Origin: an uncultured Sulfurovum sp.
Lineage (GTDB): Bacteria; Campylobacterota; Campylobacteria; Campylobacterales; Sulfurovaceae
DNA length: 5,298 nt
Direction: 5' to 3'
Assembly: GCA_947313765.1 (NCBI GenBank)
Contig: CAMZNQ010000023.1
Coordinates: forward strand, 1-5,298
Position 1 is the first letter of the stretch. Each line of letters opens with the position of its first letter. Shown here piece after piece: positions 1 through 5,298 of this stretch. Below the pieces are notes generated by a model. The model searched no databases. It saw only the letters and a program-made list of their open reading frames with translations, and had not been told where the DNA came from. Made by a program: the position numbers and the translations under genes.

Positions 1-2
1 AT

Positions 3-230
3 ATTGGTCTTAACTATAGACCTTTTACTAAAAATTATAAGTTAGGGTGGTTTACATTAAGTCCAAGAATATATGCCTCATTAGGTTATAAATACTCTAA
101 ATGGGATGTTGATGATGTACTAATAAATCTATCTGGAGCTAAAGTAGATTCAACAATAGCAGAAGAGATGAAAACAAATTTTTCAATGGATAGCTCTGTA
201 GGATACTTTGGGTTAGGCTACTCTTTTTAA
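3..230 (+). CDS. C-terminal end of an outer-membrane beta-barrel protein (partial)
   Basis: An open frame enters from the left edge and ends at TAA 228-230, giving the last 75 residues of a longer protein. Aromatic and glycine residues alternate with polar ones in several short strands (for example SPRIYASLGYKYSKW), and the protein ends VGYFGLGYSF. A final strand ending in Phe is the usual recognition signal for the BAM machinery, so this is most likely the end of an outer-membrane barrel, with strands joined by a polar loop (about residues 38-62 of the fragment). The family (porin, OmpW-like, autotransporter-like or other) cannot be told from this piece. No strong terminator with a U-run follows directly. 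Confidence is high that it is coding and moderate that it is a barrel. Confidence 0.75.
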   Translation: MGLNYRPFTKNYKLGWFTLSPRIYASLGYKYSKWDVDDVLINLSGAKVDSTIAEEMKTNFSMDSSVGYFGLGYSF

Positions 231-270
231 ATGAGTAGCTTTTGTGATAAAAAAAGTTATTACTCTGCGT

Positions 271-310
271 GAACCTCACTCTCCCATAATCTATGATTTG
301 GGAGAGGTTC
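271..310. repeat. Long imperfect inverted repeat (hairpin)
   Basis: GAACC (271-275) pairs with GGTTC (306-310), TCTCCCA (280-286) with TGGGAGA (299-305), and AATC (288-291) with GATT (295-298). The 4-base bulge TCAC, a bulged T at 287 and a 3-base loop TAT complete it, for 16 base pairs in all. It is much richer in GC than its surroundings. No U-tract follows directly on the plus strand. On the minus strand a run of seven T lies about 14 bases beyond the stem. It may end the barrel transcript, protect its 3' end, or be a small dispersed palindromic repeat. Confidence 0.5.
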
Positions 311-431
311 ATCCTATACAGATTGTTCTATTTAAATCTAACTTCTGCCTCTATAAATCTATTTTTAGACTTCTTTTCTTGTCGAACTCATATTATTTTA
401 ACATAAAAAAATATATTTAAATCTTTTATTG

Positions 432-437
432 TATAAT
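432..437 (+). promoter_or_regulatory. -10 box of the DUF1835 gene promoter
   Basis: A perfect TATAAT preceded by TTG (429-431) lies 19 bases upstream of the start codon. The region before it is A/T-rich with T-tracts and no clear -35, which is the pattern known for the housekeeping sigma factor in Campylobacterota. Transcription would start near 443-446, leaving a leader of only 10-14 bases that includes the AGGAG site. Confidence 0.6.
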
Positions 438-446
438 TCTATTTTT

Positions 447-451
447 AGGAG
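447..451 (+). promoter_or_regulatory. Ribosome binding site of the DUF1835 gene
   Basis: AGGAG lies 5 bases before ATG 457 and supports that start. Confidence 0.7.
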
Positions 452-456
452 TATAG

Positions 457-1425
457 ATGGTTAAAGTTCTTAATATTGTCAATGGGGATATTGCTATTAA
501 AATAATAAAAAATGCAGATATTCAGGGAGATTTTCTTCCATGGAGTGATTTTTTACATGAAGGTTCTGTTCCATACTGCTCTTCACTTGAAGAGTTATCT
601 GAAATTCGTATAAATTTCATAGAAGAAAACTACTCTAATTCACTTGTAAATATTAGAGAAAAATTTGAAAAAAGGGATAAAAAACTTAAAAACTATCATA
701 AATATCAAAAAATTATTTTATGGTTTGAGCATGACTTATATGACCAACTTCAACTGCTTCAAATACTCTCATGGTTTGGAAGTAATAGTATTGAAAACAG
801 TAAATTAACCCTCGTCTCTACAGATAACTATCTAGGAGAATCTTCTAAAAATCAAATTAGAAAACTTTTAGGAGATGAAGAGACAATAACTAAAGAGCAT
901 TTAGAGTTAGCAAAAAAAGCGTGGAGTGCTTTTCGGGAAAGAACTCCCAAATCTTGGTTTAAACTCTTAGAAGAGGATACCCATCTTTTACCATTTCTAA
1001 AAAATGCTATCATTCGCATGATAGAGGAGTATCCAAATACAAGAAATGGTCTATCTCGTTCGGAATATCAAGCACTATTTAGCATCTCAAAAGGGATAGA
1101 AAATCCAAAAGATATTTTTACAAATTGTCAAAATTATGAAAAACAAAAGTTTATGGGAGAGATTATCTTTTGGAAAATTTTGGATGATTTCATCGAAAAT
1201 GAGTTAATTAAATCTAAAAAAAATGGTCAAATTCTACAAATCACAACATTAGGTAAAAAGATACTTAATGGAGAGATAAACTATCTTCATACTAAAAATA
1301 TAGAGCGTTGTATTGGTGGAGTAAAATTAACGAACGATAGTGTTTGGTGTTGGGATATAGATAAAAAGTCTATTGATAAATATTACTACTCAAAAACACT
1401 ATCAACTTTATTGAAATTTAGATAA
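457..1425 (+). CDS. DUF1835 domain-containing protein
   Basis: A 322-residue soluble protein without a signal peptide or membrane segment, so cytoplasmic. I recognise the DUF1835 family from the N-terminal VNGD (8-11), the block FLPWSDFLHEGSVP (26-39) and the signature WFEHDLYDQLQLLQ (89-102). The C-terminal half carries the usual companion segment: LPFLKNAIIRMIEEYP (178-193), GLSRSEYQAL (198-207) and a helical stretch around MGEIIFWKILDDF (233-245). This part reads like a winged-helix fold ending near TLGKKIL (264-270). The length fits a full family member and all blocks are in order, so it looks intact. The biochemical role of the family is not established; some relatives are loosely annotated as sigma-factor-like, which I would not adopt. 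It has its own promoter and ribosome site, and a gap of 108 bases separates it from the next gene, so it is probably a single-gene unit. Confidence 0.88.
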   Translation: MVKVLNIVNGDIAIKIIKNADIQGDFLPWSDFLHEGSVPYCSSLEELSEIRINFIEENYSNSLVNIREKFEKRDKKLKNYHKYQKIILWFEHDLYDQLQLLQILSWFGSNSIENSKLTLVSTDNYLGESSKNQIRKLLGDEETITKEHLELAKKAWSAFRERTPKSWFKLLEEDTHLLPFLKNAIIRMIEEYPNTRNGLSRSEYQALFSISKGIENPKDIFTNCQNYEKQKFMGEIIFWKILDDFIENELIKSKKNGQILQITTLGKKILNGEINYLHTKNIERCIGGVKLTNDSVWCWDIDKKSIDKYYYSKTLSTLLKFR

Positions 1426-1432
1426 TTAAATA

Positions 1433-1465
1433 TTAATATAAAATAACTTTTATAATTTATATTAA
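1433..1465. repeat. AT-only inverted repeat after the DUF1835 gene
   Basis: Ten bases, TTAATATAAA (1433-1442), are exactly complementary in reverse to TTTATATTAA (1456-1465). An alternative inner stem, ATAAAA (1438-1443) with TTTTAT (1448-1453), is also possible. It starts 7 bases after the stop codon and could weakly end transcription. It has no G or C in the stem and such pairs arise easily in DNA this AT-rich, so the terminator reading is weak. Confidence 0.25.
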
Positions 1466-1492
1466 AAAATTAAGTAATAATATATATTGTTC

Positions 1493-1501
1493 TGATAAAA
1501 T
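1493..1501 (+). promoter_or_regulatory. Candidate extended -10 promoter of the metalloprotease gene
   Basis: TGATAAAAT fits the extended -10 pattern TGn-TAnnnT and lies 32 bases before ATG 1534. That would give a leader of about 26 bases carrying the AAAGG site. Other AT-rich hexamers occur nearby, so the choice is tentative. Confidence 0.4.
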
Positions 1502-1521
1502 GACTTTTTATTAAAAAAAAC

Positions 1522-1526
1522 AAAGG
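1522..1526 (+). promoter_or_regulatory. Ribosome binding site of the metalloprotease gene
   Basis: AAAGG ends 7 bases before ATG 1534. This start also gives a complete lipoprotein signal peptide. Confidence 0.55.
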
Positions 1527-1533
1527 TAATAAA

Positions 1534-3879
1534 ATGAAAATCTCATTTGCTCTATTATTTATAACACTTCTTATTGGTTGTCAAGAAGATATATCAACAA
1601 AAGAGAATACTCCAATAATTAGTGGAACAGCTCCAGATAGTGTAGTTGTAAATAGTAACTATATATTTAAACCAAAAGTCTCTGTTAAGGATAATGATAC
1701 AGTAACTTTTTTAATAAAAAATAGACCAGAGTGGTTAGAGTTTAATAAAACAACAGGTGAGTTAAGAGGTACTCCCACATTAGAAGATATAAATGAATAT
1801 AAAAATATAACAATATCGGTTTCAGATGGTGTAAAAACTAGAAAACTAGACCCATTTACGCTTATAGTAAAAGCTAATAAAAAAAATGAATTACCAACTG
1901 AATTCATATCTTCTAAAGAAGGCAATATAGTTAGAGAAAAAGTTATTTTAGATTTGAAAGGCTTAGAGAGCTTAAATTTTAATATTATAAATCCAGTTTA
2001 TGAACCATTACCAACAAATGAAGAGCTGTTAAATCAAGACTCTAATGTTAGTTCTCATGCATTAGAGTTATATCCAAATGGATATATTGATGCAAACAAC
2101 ATAACTATAAAGAGAGAAAATGGTAAAAGTTATCTATATAATCTATCTTACTCTAAAATAGACTCTATTTTTGTTCAGATAACTGAGGCTAACGGAAGCC
2201 ATAGCATTAAAAAGTTACGTTTTAATAAAATTGTAGAGCCTCAAACTATCTATGAAATAGATAATTTAAATACAAAAAATATGAAAGTAATCAATAGTGA
2301 TGAGCTATTTAACTCTAAAGTTAGATTTTTTAATAAGAAAGAAAAAGAGTGTAGCCTTAACCATAGTTGTACAGGTAGTGAAACTGTGCAAAGAAAAACA
2401 ACTTTAGGTGAAAGAGCTGTATTTTTAGCTTTCTACTCAAATATTCATTATCTATATAATAGTGTAGATATTATGCCAATATTTGATGCGTGGGCATATA
2501 ATGGAGCATATGATCAAAATAGAGATGGAGATAATGAGATAGATTTTTTTGACTTTAAAAAGCCTTGTAGTAATTTTGATGAGTGTAAAATTGATACTAA
2601 TAATATTGTCCCAACAGCTCATGATTTTTTAAAAGTAATAGATAGAGATACCCAAAAATCATATCTATATCGTTCTCTTTTTAGAGCATCTTCTCCTAGT
2701 AATAGAATTAATCTAAAAATTTTAGAATATAAAAATACTGGTGCATTAGGAGTTGGTGGAACTTCTAGACCTACTAGTAACTTTGGAGATAAATTAACTT
2801 TATCATCAGGCTTGGCACTTAAAAAAGGTATGTTGGTAGATTTTGTATCAAAATATAAAGATATATTACAAGATGATAGTAGTGATAAGTATGATAAAAA
2901 AGGAAATTTATTATCTAATCCATTGAATGATAAAGACTACAAAAAATATAAAAAGACCAATGAATATAAAAAAAGATATCAAGAGTATAAAGATAATTAT
3001 AATATATCTTCAGAAGATGAAATTAACCCTGCTATATATGATGTTGCTCATCACGAACTAATGCATTCATTTGGCTTTGGACATGCATCTGGTATGACTT
3101 ATGGTTTCTCCACTGCACTTAAACAAGCTGTTACTACATATTTACCTTATCAAAATCTACAAGTAGTTACTCTACCTAATCTATATTTTAATATTAATGC
3201 CACTTTGAACAATGACTTATCTATAGATATATTCAATGCCAATTCCAAAAATATGTTATTAGCAAATGAAGTTACAGTAGAAATATTCTCTCCAAATTCT
3301 ATAAAAGTTGATTTTTACAAAAAAGATAATAAAATTATTTTACATTTTAACGAGCTTCCTGTAAATAGATTCTTTTTACGTATTTATGATAATAATAGCC
3401 ATCAAGTTATGTCAAAACTTATATATCCATTAGATTTTAAGAGTAATCAATATATAAGTAATGGTAAAAAATATTTTTTAGTAGAATATAATCAGTGGAA
3501 AAATATAGTTAGTAAACCTGCCAATTATGCAAGAATGCTTGGTAATAATGGCAGTTTAAAACCAGAGAGAGCATTACTATCTTATGAAATGAAAGTTAAA
3601 GATGCAACAAGTATTTGTAGAGGTTGGTCAGGAGACCTAGATGCTAAAACAGTTAATGTCAATGACATACCAATACTATATAATAGTTATTTAAAAGATA
3701 ATATAGATAGTAAAAAATTCTTTACTCGTAATAGACTTTATGATTTAACAACATATAAATATAAAGATGGTGACACTTCGAAACAATTAGAAACTCCAAT
3801 TTCATATGATAGGTCAGATGAATTAAGAACAGATACACAAATGGAAGAGGCATATATTTTATGTGAGAGTAGTAATTGA
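1534..3879 (+). CDS. Lipoprotein metalloprotease with N-terminal Ig-like domain (HExxHxxGxxH)
   Basis: A 781-residue secreted lipoprotein. Residues 1-16 form a short signal peptide ending in the lipobox LIGC, with the lipidated Cys at 16. Gln at +2 suggests outer-membrane rather than inner-membrane retention. Residues about 26-112 resemble the putative Ig (He_PIG) domain, with the hallmark RPEWLEFNKTTGELRGTPT and a closing ITISVSDG strand. A middle region carries an acidic loop DQNRDGDNEID (327-337) that could bind calcium. The zinc site is HHELMHSFGFGH (506-517): H507, E508, H511, G514 and H517 match the metzincin consensus HExxHxxGxxH, with E508 the predicted catalytic base. A Lys/Tyr/Asp-rich helical stretch (about 447-497) precedes it. 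Downstream, about 260 residues look beta-rich. Six non-lipobox Cys (273, 279, 345, 351, 695, 777) could form disulfides. The motif resembles M66 (StcE/TagA-like) enzymes, but I cannot assign a family. Substrate unknown. It has its own candidate promoter and is convergent with the minus-strand pair. Confidence 0.82.
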   Translation: MKISFALLFITLLIGCQEDISTKENTPIISGTAPDSVVVNSNYIFKPKVSVKDNDTVTFLIKNRPEWLEFNKTTGELRGTPTLEDINEYKNITISVSDGVKTRKLDPFTLIVKANKKNELPTEFISSKEGNIVREKVILDLKGLESLNFNIINPVYEPLPTNEELLNQDSNVSSHALELYPNGYIDANNITIKRENGKSYLYNLSYSKIDSIFVQITEANGSHSIKKLRFNKIVEPQTIYEIDNLNTKNMKVINSDELFNSKVRFFNKKEKECSLNHSCTGSETVQRKTTLGERAVFLAFYSNIHYLYNSVDIMPIFDAWAYNGAYDQNRDGDNEIDFFDFKKPCSNFDECKIDTNNIVPTAHDFLKVIDRDTQKSYLYRSLFRASSPSNRINLKILEYKNTGALGVGGTSRPTSNFGDKLTLSSGLALKKGMLVDFVSKYKDILQDDSSDKYDKKGNLLSNPLNDKDYKKYKKTNEYKKRYQEYKDNYNISSEDEINPAIYDVAHHELMHSFGFGHASGMTYGFSTALKQAVTTYLPYQNLQVVTLPNLYFNINATLNNDLSIDIFNANSKNMLLANEVTVEIFSPNSIKVDFYKKDNKIILHFNELPVNRFFLRIYDNNSHQVMSKLIYPLDFKSNQYISNGKKYFLVEYNQWKNIVSKPANYARMLGNNGSLKPERALLSYEMKVKDATSICRGWSGDLDAKTVNVNDIPILYNSYLKDNIDSKKFFTRNRLYDLTTYKYKDGDTSKQLETPISYDRSDELRTDTQMEEAYILCESSN

Positions 3880-3909
3880 TTTTATATTTTTCTAGTTTAA
3901 TCTACCCAT

Positions 3910-3940
3910 ATTCCTTCCCACCTATAAAGTGGAAAGGAGT
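3910..3940. terminator. Hairpin between convergent genes, possible bidirectional terminator
   Basis: CCTTCCCAC (3913-3921) pairs with GTGGAAAGG (3929-3937) around a 7-base loop. There is one C-A mismatch when read on the plus strand; on the minus strand that position becomes a G-U pair, making the stem continuous. A further T-A pair (3912/3938) extends it. It lies 33 bases after the protease stop, between converging genes, where a shared transcription end is expected. Neither side has a U-tract directly after the stem, so a classical intrinsic terminator is not proven. Confidence 0.4.
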
Positions 3941-4110
3941 AAAATTAAAAGGGATAAAGCAACATTCATTTCTTCAATAGTGTTTTCTTTTTTACATTGG
4001 AAAGTAGCATAAACAAATTTTCCTTTATAATCAATAGTTGTTCGTACTAACTTAGCATTTCCTTTATTTATAGTTATGTATGGTGGCAACTTTATTTTGT
4101 ATTCTAAAAA
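3922..4110 (-). pseudogene. Frame-shifted C-terminal continuation of the TonB-like gene, or a small overlapping ORF
   Basis: In the frame one base away from the TonB-like gene, an open stretch runs from a TAG at 4113-4111 to TAG 3924-3922 (62 residues). It reads like protein: it starts FLEYKIKLPPYITINKGN, continues with DYKGKFVYATFQCKKENTIEE, which looks like paired strands then a helix, and ends in a hydrophobic MNVALSLLILLLSTL. It has no ATG at its beginning; the only near start is TTG 4089-4087. Removing one T from the five-T run (plus-strand A 4106-4110) would join it to the upstream frame as TIKVVLEYKIKL, which fits the final strand of a TonB domain better than the existing ending. So I read it as the displaced end of that gene, giving about 197 residues in all. 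A separate 55-residue protein started at TTG is the alternative. The stop codon lies in the loop of the 3910-3940 hairpin. Confidence 0.4.
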
Positions 4111-4516
4111 CTACTTTGATAGTAAAAATTTGAGGAAAAGTTATATTAGTATCATTTTTTTCCATGTAAAATATTCCTTTTATGCTTTGTTGGATAGAAA
4201 GTAAAAATACTTTATTCCCCTCAAAATGAACTATATCAATAGTACCATTTTGATAAAGTTTAAAATGAACATGAATCTCTCCCTCTATATTATTTGTATA
4301 GGCATTTTTAGGATAGTGAATGCCTCTATTAATTTTTTTTATTATTGTACCAATGAGTGGTCTATCTGAGAGGGTTCTGATATGTCTAGTTTCTTTATTG
4401 AAATTATCTTGCAAGATAAATTTTGTTATTAAAACACTACTTAGCAATAAGATAAAAACATCTAAAAAGAGGAAAGCGAAGGATTTAAAAGAAAATGTAT
4501 AAATTGTTTTTTTTAT
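4064..4516 (-). CDS. Membrane-anchored protein with TonB C-terminal-like domain
   Basis: The frame has no ATG. The first plausible start is ATA 4516-4514, overlapping the RDD stop as ATAA, which gives MKKTIYTFSFKSFAF and then a single membrane helix (about residues 13-31). Starting at TTG 4447 gives 127 residues but cuts that helix in half, so I prefer the longer form (150 residues). After a short linker, residues about 57-137 resemble the TonB C-terminal domain: INRGIHYPKNAY, EGEIHVHFKLYQNGTIDIV and a final TFPQIFTIKVV strand. TonB-type domains sit in the periplasm and contact outer-membrane partners. Here the protein lacks the long Pro-rich spacer of true TonB, so a role as energy transducer is doubtful. 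The frame ends at TAA 4066-4064, but coding-like sequence continues in the next frame to 3922, suggesting a shift at the five-T run. With an odd start as well, it may be decaying. It is coupled to the RDD gene upstream. Confidence 0.6.
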   Translation of the reverse strand: MKKTIYTFSFKSFAFLFLDVFILLLSSVLITKFILQDNFNKETRHIRTLSDRPLIGTIIKKINRGIHYPKNAYTNNIEGEIHVHFKLYQNGTIDIVHFEGNKVFLLSIQQSIKGIFYMEKNDTNITFPQIFTIKVVFRIQNKVATIHNYK

Positions 4517-5040
4517 TGGAATAATTCTTTAAACAAAATTGTTAATATAATTATGATGATATAAACTCCCATAAATTTAAATATTTTAAGAGAAATAAAC
4601 AACATTAAATTGTCATTATAATATTCAATTTTTTTATTTTTATCTATTTGTGTCGTTTTTCCTATTACAAATGTATTGAACTTTTCATCATATGGTAGTT
4701 GTCCTAATGAATTAATGGTAACATGATGAAAGAAGAACGTTGAAAATATAGATATAAATACAAGAAAAATTCTTGCACTATACATCCAAAGGTTATAGTA
4801 TAATGATTTTGAAGATGAAATAATTTTTATGCCTAACAAAAGTCCACTAATTCTATAGCCTTTTGTAAAATAGGGGATAATACTAAAATAAATAAAAAAT
4901 ATACCAATAGAGGTAAAGAAAATGTTTTCAATAAAAAATATTTTTTTTACTATTAGTAAAATTGTCATAAAAATATAGAAGTCTAATACTCCACCAATAA
5001 ACCTTTTTCTTAGAAGTAATATAGTTTCGTCTTTTGTCAT
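4513..5040 (-). CDS. RDD family membrane protein
   Basis: A 175-residue integral membrane protein. The RDD hallmarks are present: RKRFIGGVLDFYIF (11-24) with Arg13 and Asp20, the loop TKGYRISGLLLGIKII (59-74) matching the usual TkGxTxGkxxxGlxVv, Arg90 at the start of the third helix, and LPYDEKFNTFVI (115-126) matching the closing hD..xxT.V motif. Membrane helices are at about 14-31, 38-58, 84-104 and 151-171. The last lies beyond the standard RDD domain and is an extra C-terminal helix after a polar loop (127-145). The family is functionally diverse, and some members have been linked to ion transport, so no substrate can be given. ATG 5040 is supported by AGGAG at 5052-5048. Its stop overlaps the TonB-like gene by 4 bases, so the two are probably translated together. 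Confidence 0.85.
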   Translation of the reverse strand: MTKDETILLLRKRFIGGVLDFYIFMTILLIVKKIFFIENIFFTSIGIFFIYFSIIPYFTKGYRISGLLLGIKIISSSKSLYYNLWMYSARIFLVFISIFSTFFFHHVTINSLGQLPYDEKFNTFVIGKTTQIDKNKKIEYYNDNLMLFISLKIFKFMGVYIIIIILTILFKELFQ

Positions 5041-5047
5041 TGTCCTT

Positions 5048-5052
5048 CTCCT
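5048..5052 (-). promoter_or_regulatory. Ribosome binding site of the RDD gene
   Basis: Read on the minus strand this is AGGAG, 7 bases before ATG 5040-5038. A second purine run, AAGGA, lies between it and the start. Confidence 0.6.
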
Positions 5053-5198
5053 ATCAAAATGTCTGGATCATATTTAACTATAAATAATAGAATATCTTAT
5101 GTAAGCTTTGAGTTTTATGTAATCTGTTTTCATTGCTTATTTTAGCAAATTTTTTAAAGAAGTGTGTAATGCCAGTTATAAATTAAGTTAAAATGTTG

Positions 5199-5204
5199 TA
5201 TTAT
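5199..5204 (+). promoter_or_regulatory. -10 box of the gene starting at 5236
   Basis: TATTAT is preceded by TTG, the same context as the TTG-TATAAT at 429-437. It lies 31 bases before the start codon, and transcription would begin near 5211. Confidence 0.45.
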
Positions 5205-5224
5205 GTTCTTATGTTAAATTAAAA

Positions 5225-5230
5225 AAGGAA
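5225..5230 (+). promoter_or_regulatory. Ribosome binding site of the gene at 5236
   Basis: AAGGAA ends 5 bases before ATG 5236 and supports that start. Confidence 0.6.
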
Positions 5231-5235
5231 AATTT

Positions 5236-5298
5236 ATGAAATTAATCATCTTTATAGCAATAATAACTACTAATTTACTAATAGCTACACCTATTGAT
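5236..5298 (+). CDS. N-terminus of an exported protein (partial)
   Basis: The first 21 codons of a gene that leaves the window. The sequence MKLIIFIAIITTNLLIATPID has one Lys, a hydrophobic core and a small-residue IA-T end, which is a typical Sec signal peptide with probable cleavage after Ala17. There is no Cys, so it is not a lipoprotein within the part seen. Ribosome site and -10 box are both in place. The mature protein is not in the window, so its function is unknown. Confidence 0.65.
   Translation, partial: MKLIIFIAIITTNLLIATPID

Larger units (their letters stand above)
231..456. other. Intergenic region between the barrel gene and the DUF1835 gene
   Basis: This stretch of about 226 bases holds no convincing gene. 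It contains a long imperfect hairpin at 271-310 and, at its right end, the promoter and ribosome site of the next gene. The rest is AT-rich and unremarkable. Confidence 0.6.
5041..5235. other. Divergent intergenic region
   Basis: About 195 bases between the minus-strand RDD gene and the plus-strand gene at 5236. It must hold promoters for both. A clear plus-strand -10 is listed separately. On the minus strand several near-matches to TATAAT lie within 80 bases of the RDD start (TATTAT, TATAGT, TATGAT) and I cannot choose among them. No gene is seen. Confidence 0.5.

Noticed and set aside
231..272. 13-residue mini-ORF directly after the barrel gene's stop
   Set aside because: No ribosome site of its own beyond the end of the barrel gene, too short to judge, and it runs into the hairpin.
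1659..1925. 88-residue open frame on the minus strand
   Set aside because: It lies wholly inside the Ig-like part of the lipoprotein gene, antisense to a clearly coding frame, with no supporting domain.
4106..4110. Programmed +1 frameshift at the five-T run
   Set aside because: AGA is a common codon in this AT-rich DNA and there is no stop codon or stimulatory structure at the shift point; mutation or sequence error is simpler.
4320..4502. 60-residue open frame on the plus strand
   Set aside because: It is antisense to the TonB-like gene, whose frame has a recognisable domain and membrane helix; the hydrophobic and Lys-rich content follows from the AT-rich antisense reading.
4513..4540. Programmed -1 frameshift fusing the RDD and TonB-like proteins
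   Set aside because: The eight-A run lies after the RDD stop codon begins, and no slippery heptamer is in the correct phase before it; a stop/start overlap explains the junction better.
5193..5215. Three ATGTT direct repeats before the gene at 5236
   Set aside because: Short, unevenly spaced (10 and 8 bases) and overlapping the -10 region; expected by chance at this base composition.
1..5298. CRISPR arrays, tRNA or rRNA genes, insertion sequences, phage or toxin-antitoxin modules
   Set aside because: No regularly spaced repeats, cloverleaf sequences, transposase-like proteins or small toxin-antitoxin pairs were seen on reading both strands.

Overview
The window is very AT-rich bacterial DNA. 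Strong but sparse ribosome sites (AGGAG, AAGGA), -10 boxes preceded by TTG or TGA with no obvious -35, outer-membrane and TonB-type proteins, and the general protein style suggest a Gram-negative member of the Campylobacterota (Sulfurimonas/Arcobacter-like). This placement is inferred from composition and style, not from a marker gene.

Left part, plus strand: the end of an outer-membrane beta-barrel protein (3-230), a non-coding gap with a long imperfect hairpin (271-310), a DUF1835-family protein behind its own short-leader promoter (457-1425), and a large lipoprotein with an N-terminal Ig-like domain and a metzincin-type zinc motif HExxHxxGxxH (1534-3879). The last is probably a cell-surface or periplasmic metalloprotease.

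Right part, minus strand, convergent with the protease: an RDD-family membrane protein (4513-5040), followed with a 4-base overlap by a small membrane-anchored protein with a TonB C-terminal-like domain (4064-4516). The small gene has two irregularities. It has no ATG, and its best start is an ATA inside the ATAA overlap. Its reading frame also appears to jump at a run of five T (4106-4110) and continue to 3922. A plus-strand gene for a short exported protein begins at 5236 and leaves the window; it is divergent from the RDD gene.

How the genes work together: the RDD and TonB-like genes look like one translationally coupled membrane unit. The DUF1835 gene and the protease each have a candidate promoter and are not clearly linked to each other. 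I see no tRNA, rRNA, CRISPR array, insertion sequence or phage gene. The least explained items are the protease architecture and the broken-looking TonB-like gene.
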